23,854 bases of DNA, taken from Alphaproteobacteria bacterium UBA2903. Its GTDB lineage: Bacteria; Pseudomonadota; Alphaproteobacteria; CAAGCB01; CAG-977. The translations under genes were made by a program, and so were the position numbers. This document shows, piece after piece, positions 1-7,522 of this stretch (position 1 is its first letter; the number at the start of each line of letters is the position of its first letter). The stretch spans positions 1 through 23,854 of the forward strand of contig DEDN01000005.1 in NCBI GenBank assembly GCA_002349565.1, written 5' to 3'. The notes under the pieces are model-generated. The model had not been told where the DNA came from, searched no databases, and worked only from the letters and a program-made list of their open reading frames with translations.

Positions 1-232
1 ACCTCGCGAGTAAAAACAACCACCCGACAACCGTGTGGTTTTCATATACAAAATTATCGATTTACCATTTTGTCGTTTTTTGTTTTCAGGTGTTAAGCGC
101 CCTTTTAATGGCAGTAAAAGCATGGGAAAGAGGCATGTTATCACCGCGCCCGCTGACGCTTTGCTCTACCTTGATGAACAGGAAAGAGTCGCTTGGTAAT
201 ATGGGGAAAAATTTTTCAAAGCTATTCCGTTC

Positions 233-260
233 TTGCGTTGCAACCGTTTGATGATATACT
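233..260 (+). promoter_or_regulatory. Candidate sigma70 promoter of hsdR
   Basis: TTGCGT (233-238) and TATACT (255-260) are separated by 16 bp. Transcription would begin near 267, just ahead of the GGAGGG Shine-Dalgarno at 279-284. The promoter lies inside the longest open frame of hsdR, which argues against the upstream TTG at 193 as start. Recognised by eye only. Confidence 0.45.
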
Positions 261-278
261 ATTGTTTCATATATATTC

Positions 279-284
279 GGAGGG
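279..284 (+). promoter_or_regulatory. RBS deciding the TTG start of hsdR
   Basis: GGAGGG stands four bases before TTG 289. It is the only strong Shine-Dalgarno near the 5' end of the open frame and selects the 903-residue product over the longer TTG-193 reading. Confidence 0.55.
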
Positions 285-288
285 AACT

Positions 289-3000
289 TTGGGCACACCG
301 GAAGAACAAGCTCGGCAAATTATCGATGACCGTCTGACAAAGGCGGGCTGGATCATTCAAGACAGAACGGATTTCGACCGCACTGCCGCCGTCGGCGTCG
401 CCGTGCGCGAATTTATGATGAAGGACGGGACAGAAGCTGATTATCTGCTGTTTGTCAACGGTAAAGCCGCCGGCGTCATCGAAGCCAAAAAATCGGGCGT
501 GTCCCTCAGCGGCGTTGAAAACCAGTCAGCCGCATACGCCGCCGCTTTGCCCGATTATGTGAAAAAGGCGGCTGATTTCCTGCCGTTTGTTTACGAGGCG
601 ACGGATACGGAAACATGGTTCACGGATTACCGCGACCATACCCCGCGCGCCCGCCGCGTGTTTTCCTTTCACCGTCCCGAAACGCTGGCAACGGAACTGG
701 CGCAAGAAACGACTTTACGCAACCGTTTGCAAACCATGCCGCCGCTGAATAAAATCGGTTTGCGTCAATGCCAGATCGAAGCGATCACGGGACTGGAAGC
801 GTCTTTGGCGAAAGGACAGCCGCGCTCTCTGATTCAAATGGCGACGGGCGCGGGCAAGACCTTTACCGCCTGCAACTTTGTTTATCGCCTGATCAAGCAC
901 GCCAAAGCCAAACGCGTTTTGTTTCTGGTTGATCGCAACAATTTGGGCGCGCAGACAAAGAAAGAGTTTTCAAACTTTTATCTGAACGACGAAAACCGCC
1001 TTTTTACGGACGCTTACATCGTTCAGCATATGCAGCACAACACGGTTGACAAGGACGCGAAAGTCGTCATCACGACCATTCAGCGGCTGTATTCCATGCT
1101 GCGCGGCGAAGCGGACTACGATTCGGCGAACGAAGACGTTTCCGCCTATGAATTAGGGGCTTTGGGCAACCCCGCAACGGTTGAATACAACCGTGATCTG
1201 CCGCCGGAGTTTTTCGATTTCATCGTCACGGACGAATGTCACCGCAGTATTTACGGCGATTGGCGGCAGGTGCTGGAATACTTTGACGCGTTCACCGTCG
1301 GATTGACCGCCACGCCGTCAAAAATGACGCTGGGCTACTTTAATCAAAACATCGTCGCCGAATATCCTTATGAAAGATCTGTAATCGACGGCGTGAACGT
1401 CGATTACGAGGTTTTGCGAATCCGCACGAAAATCACGGAACAGGGCGGGATAATCACACACGACTTTCCCGTTCTGCAACGGGATAAGAAAACGCGCAGG
1501 GAAACATACGGGCAGATTGACGACGATATCGCATACACTCCGAACCAGCTTGACCGTTCCGTTATGGCGCCGAACCAGATTCGCACGATCATTCAATGCT
1601 ACAAGGATACTTTGTGGACGGAGCTGTTTCCGAACCGCGATCCGACTTGGGTGCCGAAAACGCTGATTTTCGCCAAGGACGACAACCATGCCGAGGAAAT
1701 CGTCCGCATCACCCGCGAAGTGTTCGGCAAAGACAACGCGTTTTGCAAAAAGATCACTTACAACGTGACGGGTGAAAAGCCGTCGGATTTGATCAACGAA
1801 TTTCGGACATCGCCGACTTTGCGCGTCGCGGTCACGGTGGACATGATCGCGACGGGAACGGACATCAAACCGCTGGAAGTTTTGATTTTCATGCGCGACG
1901 TGCATTCGGAACTGTATTACGAACAAATGAAGGGGCGCGGCGTGCGTTCCGTGTCCGACACGGATTTACAATCGGTTACGCCGAACGCGCGGGCGAAAAC
2001 GCACTTTTTCCTGATTGACGCCGTCGGAGTGACGGAATCGAACAAGTCCGCCTCGCAACCTTTGGAACGCAAACGCGCCGTCCCGCTGAAAAAGCTGGCG
2101 GAACAGCTGGCGCAGGGCAAAGACGACGACGACACGCTTGATTCCGTCGCCGTGCGGTTGGTGAAAATTCAATCCCGACTGGAACAGGCAGACGTCGAAC
2201 GGGTTAAAACGGCGGCGAACGGCAAGGATTTGGTGCAAATCGCGCGGGAAATGACCGCCGCGGCGGACGCGGATTTTCAGGCGGGCAAGACGGACGCGGA
2301 AATCGAAGCGGCGAAGCAGGAGGCGGTCAAGCCCTTTAATTCGCCCGCTTTCCGGCAAACGTTGCTGGATTTGGCGTCAAAGTCCGTTTTGTATATCGAC
2401 TTCGCCCCCGACGAAGTGCTGACCGCGCCCGTCGTCGGCACGCAAAGGGCGCAGGACACGGTGGAAAACTTCCGCGATTTCATTGAATCGAACAAGGACG
2501 AAATCACCGCGCTGCAAATCATTTTCAACCGCCCTCGCGCGCAACAAACGCTGACCTTTGAAGCGATAAAAGAGCTGTCGGACAAAATGGCGGCGGCGCG
2601 TCCCCCGCTGGATTTGGCGGGCGTCTGGAACGCCTACGCCGACATTGAACGGGACAAGGTCAAACGCGTGACCAATCCCGCGCGGTTGCTGACGAATTTG
2701 GTGCAACTGGTGCGCTTTGCGATCGGTGCGGACGAAACGCTGACCGAATTTGACGCGGCGGCGGAACAACGGTTCAATCTGTGGCTGGGACGGCAGAAAA
2801 AACGCGGCGTCGAGTTCACGGCGGAACAAACGCAATGGCTGCAAATGATTAAAACGCAAATCATCGAAAACGCCGCCATTTCAACTGCGGACGTGCAGGA
2901 AATCTTCGCCGACCGCGGCGGTCTGTTCAAAGCCAGACAAGTCTTCGGCAATCAGCTGAACGACATTCTGACCGATCTGTCGGCAACATTGATGGGGTAA
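289..3000 (+). CDS. hsdR: Type I restriction enzyme R subunit (HsdR)
   Basis: Motor and endonuclease subunit of a type I restriction-modification complex; it translocates DNA using ATP and cuts unmodified DNA far from the recognition site. At 903 residues it has usual family length. Visible in order: an N-terminal PD-(D/E)xK nuclease with D51 and E65-A-K67; Walker A ATGAGKT at about 185-191; a DECH box at about 315-318; TATP motif III at about 340; helicase motif VI QMKGRGVR near 546; and a C-terminal region like the EcoEI R C-terminal domain. I chose TTG at 289 because GGAGGG lies four bases upstream and a promoter precedes it. The frame is open back to TTG 193, but that start has no good ribosome site. 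First gene of the R-X-Y-S-ATPase-TOPRIM-M locus. Confidence 0.95.
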   Translation: MGTPEEQARQIIDDRLTKAGWIIQDRTDFDRTAAVGVAVREFMMKDGTEADYLLFVNGKAAGVIEAKKSGVSLSGVENQSAAYAAALPDYVKKAADFLPFVYEATDTETWFTDYRDHTPRARRVFSFHRPETLATELAQETTLRNRLQTMPPLNKIGLRQCQIEAITGLEASLAKGQPRSLIQMATGAGKTFTACNFVYRLIKHAKAKRVLFLVDRNNLGAQTKKEFSNFYLNDENRLFTDAYIVQHMQHNTVDKDAKVVITTIQRLYSMLRGEADYDSANEDVSAYELGALGNPATVEYNRDLPPEFFDFIVTDECHRSIYGDWRQVLEYFDAFTVGLTATPSKMTLGYFNQNIVAEYPYERSVIDGVNVDYEVLRIRTKITEQGGIITHDFPVLQRDKKTRRETYGQIDDDIAYTPNQLDRSVMAPNQIRTIIQCYKDTLWTELFPNRDPTWVPKTLIFAKDDNHAEEIVRITREVFGKDNAFCKKITYNVTGEKPSDLINEFRTSPTLRVAVTVDMIATGTDIKPLEVLIFMRDVHSELYYEQMKGRGVRSVSDTDLQSVTPNARAKTHFFLIDAVGVTESNKSASQPLERKRAVPLKKLAEQLAQGKDDDDTLDSVAVRLVKIQSRLEQADVERVKTAANGKDLVQIAREMTAAADADFQAGKTDAEIEAAKQEAVKPFNSPAFRQTLLDLASKSVLYIDFAPDEVLTAPVVGTQRAQDTVENFRDFIESNKDEITALQIIFNRPRAQQTLTFEAIKELSDKMAAARPPLDLAGVWNAYADIERDKVKRVTNPARLLTNLVQLVRFAIGADETLTEFDAAAEQRFNLWLGRQKKRGVEFTAEQTQWLQMIKTQIIENAAISTADVQEIFADRGGLFKARQVFGNQLNDILTDLSATLMG

Positions 3001-3039
3001 TCTATTTGAAATAGAGGTTTAAGAAAAAAAGTGAATTTT

Positions 3040-3069
3040 TTGTTGAGCATTTTGCAAAGTGATGATAAT
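3040..3069 (+). promoter_or_regulatory. Candidate promoter before gene X
   Basis: In the AT-rich gap after hsdR, TTGTTG (3040-3045) and GATAAT (3064-3069) are 18 bp apart, about 80 bases before gene X. In such AT-rich DNA chance matches are common, so this is weak. If real, the X-Y-hsdS group could be expressed independently of hsdR. Confidence 0.3.
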
Positions 3070-3149
3070 ATAAAAAATAGATTGTTGTCTTGTAAATAAT
3101 TTACGTAAAATTTTGTTCGTGTTGTCGGTAAGATTAAGGGAATATAGAT

Positions 3150-3938
3150 ATGGAATTTTCATCTTGTTATCTTTCAATTGGTGATAGAAAGCCAGAGAAA
3201 AAAGATTTTGAAAAAATTGAACAAAATTTTGCTGAAAAAATAGGAAAGAATTATTTTCTAATTTCAACAGAGTTGACGAATAATTTTTTTTGGCTATCCG
3301 CCCGTTATGATTCAAAAATGCCTCGTTCGGATATTGTTGTTAATGTAATTGATTTTTCATTAGAAGATAATCCTCGTAAAGAAGATCAAGTTGAACCAAG
3401 AAAACAATTCTTTAGTTTGTATGATTTTAATAAAGATGTTTTGTATGTATCGAGCTTAAAAAATAAAAGCACATTTGAGGAAATCCTAAAACAATATGTA
3501 GTCGAAAATATTTCAATTAAAAATATAATAAAAGACATTGATGAGTTTTATTCTCAAGTGTCATCAATTCAAAAAATATACTTTTCATCTGTTGCAAGAG
3601 ATTTGTTTTCGTCGCGCGGGTTATTGCAACAATCACTTTGCGATAATTATGCAATGGAAGAGCCTGAATGTTTTTCAATTGAAGCTATATATAAAAAAAG
3701 TTTAGATTCAAAAATAAAAAATGTTATCTCATGCTTGAGGAAACAAAAATCTCAAGGAAAACTTAAAAAGATAATCATTCAAGGAAAAGATGATCAAGGT
3801 TTTGAAAAAATTTTCAACGAAGGGACATTTGTTAATAAAATAAACATTGATTACTCTAGCGACGGAGATGATGCCGGAATGATTTACGAAGAATTAATTA
3901 AAAATTCTTTATTAAGGAAGCTAGAAATAAATGTATAA
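3150..3938 (+). CDS. Unknown soluble protein X in the hsd locus
   Basis: I do not recognise this 262-residue protein. It has no signal peptide or membrane segment, is rich in Lys, Ile, Phe and Ser, and looks like a mixed alpha/beta cytosolic protein. The coding DNA is far richer in A and T than hsdR before it and hsdM after it, which suggests recent acquisition. AAGGG stands about nine bases before the ATG. Its last 8 bases overlap the start of membrane-protein gene Y, so the two are almost certainly co-translated. Its place between hsdR and hsdS, with a small membrane partner, suggests an accessory defence role such as a sensor/effector pair. This is inference from context; no catalytic motif could be identified. 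Confidence 0.8.
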   Translation: MEFSSCYLSIGDRKPEKKDFEKIEQNFAEKIGKNYFLISTELTNNFFWLSARYDSKMPRSDIVVNVIDFSLEDNPRKEDQVEPRKQFFSLYDFNKDVLYVSSLKNKSTFEEILKQYVVENISIKNIIKDIDEFYSQVSSIQKIYFSSVARDLFSSRGLLQQSLCDNYAMEEPECFSIEAIYKKSLDSKIKNVISCLRKQKSQGKLKKIIIQGKDDQGFEKIFNEGTFVNKINIDYSSDGDDAGMIYEELIKNSLLRKLEINV

Positions 3939-4386
3939 AAAATATAATTTTATTATATGTATTACATCTATTTTAATGGTTATAATATCTATTAGATTTA
4001 GATTCTATTTTTTTACAACAAAAAATTATGATCCAGCTAATGTGATAACTTTTTTATCTATTATGTTGGGTTTTCAGACTGGAGCGTTTGCTCTTCTTTT
4101 TTCTTCAACGACTGTACGAGATCTATACAAGATAAAAGATTTGGAAAATAATAAAATAACACTAAAACATCGGTTAAAAAATTATTACAAAGCATCGTTT
4201 ATTGTATCTATACTATCTATATTATTTTTAATTTTATTTGATACAAGCAACGCACTCATAGTTCAAAATATTTTTTCAAACTATTTTGTGTGTGCGATAC
4301 CATGTATCATTTTCATGAATACATTTATTTTATTTAAAACAAATTCTTTATTATATAAAATATTTATTAAGGACGCATCTAAATGA
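3931..4386 (+). CDS. Small four-helix membrane protein Y
   Basis: This 151-residue protein has four hydrophobic stretches, at about residues 7-27, 38-59, 88-110 and 118-136, with a Lys-rich stretch between the second and third (about 65-85). No family is recognised. It overlaps gene X by 8 bases, and its stop overlaps the start of hsdS as ATGA, so X, Y and hsdS form a translationally coupled run. The DNA is as AT-rich as gene X. Small multi-helix membrane proteins paired with a soluble partner are recurrent in abortive-infection systems (for example KwaA with KwaB of Kiwa). That comparison is architectural only; I see no sequence match to Kiwa. Confidence 0.8.
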   Translation: MYKKYNFIICITSILMVIISIRFRFYFFTTKNYDPANVITFLSIMLGFQTGAFALLFSSTTVRDLYKIKDLENNKITLKHRLKNYYKASFIVSILSILFLILFDTSNALIVQNIFSNYFVCAIPCIIFMNTFILFKTNSLLYKIFIKDASK

Positions 4387-5675
4387 AAACACTTCCTAAT
4401 AATTGGGTAGAAACGACATTAAGCGATGTTGCGGAAATTTACGATTCAGAGAGGAAACCTGTTAATTCATCTGAACGTGAAAAGCGCATTTCCGGAAAAG
4501 AAAAAAGTGAATTATACCCTTACTATGGAGCGACCGGACAAGTCGGATATATCGACAATTACATATTTAATGATGAATTTGTCCTTTTAGGTGAAGACGG
4601 TGCTCCTTTTTTGGAGTTTTTAGCAAAGAAAGCTTTTATTGTCCGAGGTAAATTTTGGGTAAATAATCATGCTCATATTTTAAAATCGAAAACAAGCAAC
4701 AAGTTTCTTTGTTTCTTTCTTAATCAGTTTGATTACCATAATTTTGTAACAGGAACGACTCGCTACAAACTGACACAATCCGATATGTGTAAAATCCCTA
4801 TTCCTCTGCCCCCGTTGGCGGAGCAGGGGCGGATTGTGGCGAAGATTGAAGAGTTATTCGCCGGCATTGACGCGGGGGTTGAAAATTTGAAATCCGTAAA
4901 AAATCAAATCGCCCTTTACCGCCAATCCGTCCTGAAAAGCGCGTTTGACGGAACACTTTATAAAACAACCGAATGGAATTTTACGTCTATCGGAACGGTT
5001 TGCGACATCAATCCCAAAACGGTTTTACCTGATTTTTCAGATGATTCGATTGTTTCCTTTTTGCCTATGCCAACTGTCGAAGCCGAAACTGGGGCTTTCT
5101 CTCCGGAAACGGTTGAATATAAAAAAGTCAAGAAAGGCTACACGAAATTTCAAAACAATGACGTTTTATTCGCCAAGATCACTCCGTGTATGGAAAACGG
5201 AAAATCGTGCGTGGTACGTGATTTGATTCAAGGCGTCGGTTTCGGTTCAACCGAATTTCATGTTTTACGTTGTCACGCCGGAATGTTGCCGGAATATGTG
5301 TTCTATTTTGTTGTGCAAAAGGTTTTCCGTTCAAAAGCCATTCCTTTTATGACCGGAGCGGTCGGACAGAAAAGGGTTCCCGCCGATTATTTGCGGGATT
5401 GCGAAATTCCCGTTCCCACTCTTGCGGAGCAGGAAAGGATCGTTGCGGAAATCGAAAGCCGTTTTGAACGGGCGGATGCGCTGGAAACGGCGGTTGACCG
5501 CGCTTTGAACGACGCCGAAAAATTAAAGCAAGCCGTTTTGAAAAAAGCGTTTTCGGGCGAACTCGTCCCCCAAAATCCCGACGACGAACCCGCGTCCGTT
5601 TTACTCGCCCGCATCCGCGCCGAACGCGCCGCCGAACAACGCGCCAATCCCAAAAAAGGAAAACAGAAAAGATAA
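4383..5675 (+). CDS. hsdS: Type I specificity subunit (HsdS)
   Basis: DNA-recognition subunit that positions HsdM and HsdR on a bipartite target. The 430 residues show the standard layout: target-recognition domain 1 (about 1-138); a conserved spacer with PLPPLAEQGRIVAKIEELF and a following helix (about 139-190); target-recognition domain 2 (about 195-340); and a second conserved repeat beginning VPTLAEQERIVAEIE (about 341) that ends in a charged tail. The start ATG overlaps the stop of gene Y. Domain 1 is encoded in AT-rich DNA like X and Y, whereas the conserved spacer and the 3' half return to the base composition of hsdR. That mosaic fits exchange of a recognition domain. The target sequence cannot be read from the protein. 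Confidence 0.95.
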   Translation: MKTLPNNWVETTLSDVAEIYDSERKPVNSSEREKRISGKEKSELYPYYGATGQVGYIDNYIFNDEFVLLGEDGAPFLEFLAKKAFIVRGKFWVNNHAHILKSKTSNKFLCFFLNQFDYHNFVTGTTRYKLTQSDMCKIPIPLPPLAEQGRIVAKIEELFAGIDAGVENLKSVKNQIALYRQSVLKSAFDGTLYKTTEWNFTSIGTVCDINPKTVLPDFSDDSIVSFLPMPTVEAETGAFSPETVEYKKVKKGYTKFQNNDVLFAKITPCMENGKSCVVRDLIQGVGFGSTEFHVLRCHAGMLPEYVFYFVVQKVFRSKAIPFMTGAVGQKRVPADYLRDCEIPVPTLAEQERIVAEIESRFERADALETAVDRALNDAEKLKQAVLKKAFSGELVPQNPDDEPASVLLARIRAERAAEQRANPKKGKQKR

Positions 5676-5729
5676 ACTTTCCCTTTTCTTAAAAATCAGA
5701 TAGAGTTTCTTATCATCAAGGAGCTTAGT

Positions 5730-6914
5730 ATGAAAATCGAATCGTTGAAAATCAAAAATTATAAAGTGTTTAAAGATGCGGTGATCGAAGATTTGCCCAA
5801 TATGGCTGTTTTTTTGGGAAAAAACGGCGTCGGGAAAACGACCTTTTTTGATGTTTTCGGTTTTCTGCACGACTGCCTGTCCGCCAATGTCAAAGCGGCT
5901 TTGGCTAAACGCGGCGGATTTCATGAAGTCGTATCGCGCGAACAAACCGGCGACATCGGTTTTGAAATCAAGTTCAGACCAGCACCCGAAGAACCCCTGA
6001 TCACTTATGAATTGGAAATCGGGCTGAATGACGAAAAAATGCCGGTTGTCAAAAAGGAAATTCTGCGTTTTCGCCGCGGGCAAAAAGGGTCGCCCTGGAA
6101 AGTGTTGGAATTTTCAAACGGCGACGGCTATGCGGCGAAAGGCGAGTTTGTTTCTTATGAAGATTTTCAAGGAGCGGAAAGGGCAAGGCAGCATTTGGAT
6201 TCCCCCGATATTCTGGCAATTAAAGGACTGGGACAATTCAAAGAATTTACAGCGGTTTCCGCCTTTCGCCGATTGGTTGAAGATTGGTACGTTTCCGATT
6301 TTCACATTGAAGAGGCGCGTGACAGAAAAGAAGCCATGTACAGTGAAGCTTTGTCCAGAACAGGGGACAACCTGCCGCAAGTAGCGCGTTATCTGTTTGA
6401 AAACCACAAAGAAAAATTCGATGAAATTTTGAATAAAATGAAACAGCGTGTTCCGGGGGTTGAAAAGGTCGAGGCGGAAGAAACTTCCGACGGTTATGTC
6501 GTGTTGCGTTTTCAAGACGGAAAATTCAAAAATCCGTTTTCGGCGCGTTTCGTATCCGACGGCACGATTAAAATGTTCACATACCTAGTCTTGCTGAACG
6601 ATCCGAAACCGCATTCCCTGCTGTGCGTTGAAGAACCTGAAAATCAACTGTATCCGCACTTGTTGCAAGAGTTGGCGGAAGAGTTTCGCGAATATGCCGA
6701 CAAAGGCGGGCAAGTTTTTATTTCGACGCATTCCCCCGATTTTTTAAACGCTGTTCGGTTGGAAGAATTATATTGCCTGATAAAAAAAGACGGCTTTACA
6801 AAAATTTACAAAGTATCCGAAAACGAATTGATTTCGTCGCTGTGCAAAGGCGGAGATTTGTTGGGATATCTGTGGAATCAGGACTTGCTGCTGGAAACGG
6901 TTGAACGCCAATGA
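5730..6914 (+). CDS. RecF/SMC-like AAA ATPase (AAA_21 type)
   Basis: A 394-residue ABC-class ATPase with the split head typical of RecF/OLD-like proteins. The start MKIESLKIKNYKVFKD matches the usual N-terminal strand of this family. Walker A GKNGVGKT is at 30-37; a signature-like FVSDGT segment is near 272; Walker B LLCVEEPENQ is at about 295-304; and the H-loop STHSPD is near 331. There is no fused TOPRIM nuclease; the next gene supplies one. AAGGAG lies six bases before the ATG. Its stop overlaps the next start as ATGA, so the products are made together. Comparable ATPases (RloA in Campylobacter hsd loci, AriA of PARIS) sit beside TOPRIM-type partners. A role as ATP-dependent sensor in defence is inferred. 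Confidence 0.85.
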   Translation: MKIESLKIKNYKVFKDAVIEDLPNMAVFLGKNGVGKTTFFDVFGFLHDCLSANVKAALAKRGGFHEVVSREQTGDIGFEIKFRPAPEEPLITYELEIGLNDEKMPVVKKEILRFRRGQKGSPWKVLEFSNGDGYAAKGEFVSYEDFQGAERARQHLDSPDILAIKGLGQFKEFTAVSAFRRLVEDWYVSDFHIEEARDRKEAMYSEALSRTGDNLPQVARYLFENHKEKFDEILNKMKQRVPGVEKVEAEETSDGYVVLRFQDGKFKNPFSARFVSDGTIKMFTYLVLLNDPKPHSLLCVEEPENQLYPHLLQELAEEFREYADKGGQVFISTHSPDFLNAVRLEELYCLIKKDGFTKIYKVSENELISSLCKGGDLLGYLWNQDLLLETVERQ

Positions 6915-7456
6915 AAATCGTTTTTTTGCTTGAAGAACCATCGATGAAAGAAGTATTAAACATTCTTCTTCCGAAAATTTTGCCCGATAATGTTTTTTTT
7001 CAGCTCGTTCCGCATCAGGGAAAAAGCGATTTAAAAAAGTCCATTCCCAACAAACTGCGAAACTGGAGCGAACCGGACGTTAAATTTGTTGTTTTGCAAG
7101 ATCAGGATTTAAATGATTGCAGAGTTTTAAAACAAGACTTGAAAACACTGTGTGACGAAAACAAAACCGGCGTTCAAGTCTGCATCGCCTGTAAAGAGCT
7201 GGAAGCGTGGTATTTAGGCGATTTGTCCGCAGTGGAACGGGCTTATGATATAAACTTAAGCAAAGCCCGTACAAAATTTAAAATTCCTGATGCCGTAGAT
7301 TCGCCCAAAGAACGCTTGTATGAATTGTTGCGCGGCAAAGGTCACAGCCAAATCAGCGGAGCGCGGCGGATTGCGACATATATGAATGTTTCAGAAAACT
7401 TGTCTGAAAGTTTTAACTTCTTTGTGTCAAAAGTGCAAAAAATGGCGGCTGATTGA
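6911..7456 (+). CDS. DUF4276 TOPRIM-like protein
   Basis: 181 residues with the DUF4276 pattern: LLEEPS at the N terminus (E8/E9), the acidic D64-Q-D66 following a hydrophobic strand, and KELEAW (E96, E98). These acidic positions match the layout of a TOPRIM metal site, used for nuclease or topoisomerase-like chemistry. It is coupled by ATGA overlap to the AAA ATPase gene, so the pair probably forms one machine, like OLD nucleases split into two chains or AriA/AriB of PARIS. The target (DNA, tRNA or other) cannot be told from sequence. An alternative is a non-nucleolytic accessory factor, but retention of all acidic residues favours catalysis. Confidence 0.8.
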   Translation: MKIVFLLEEPSMKEVLNILLPKILPDNVFFQLVPHQGKSDLKKSIPNKLRNWSEPDVKFVVLQDQDLNDCRVLKQDLKTLCDENKTGVQVCIACKELEAWYLGDLSAVERAYDINLSKARTKFKIPDAVDSPKERLYELLRGKGHSQISGARRIATYMNVSENLSESFNFFVSKVQKMAAD

Positions 7457-7522
7457 TACTTTAAAGTTGCCGGATTTTGTAACTATGAAGTTAAAATTTC
7501 CGTTCCGAAAAGGAAAGAACAA

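Noticed and set aside
18..40. AACCAC/GTGGTT inverted repeat as a terminator at the left edge
   Set aside because: The stem is only 6 bp with an 11-base loop and is followed by a short, broken T stretch.
14..199. Open reading of 61 codons upstream of hsdR whose last 20 residues (ITAPADALLYLDEQERVAW) look protein-like
   Set aside because: The 5' half is not protein-like, no ribosome site or good start is present and no family is recognised. It may be the tail of a degraded gene, but this cannot be supported.
193..288. Longer HsdR starting at TTG 193
   Set aside because: No ribosome binding site there, a promoter lies within the extension, and the extra 32 residues do not resemble the HsdR N terminus.
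86..298. 70-codon minus-strand open frame opposite the hsdR start
   Set aside because: It overlaps the hsdR promoter and ribosome site, has no own ribosome site and resembles no protein.
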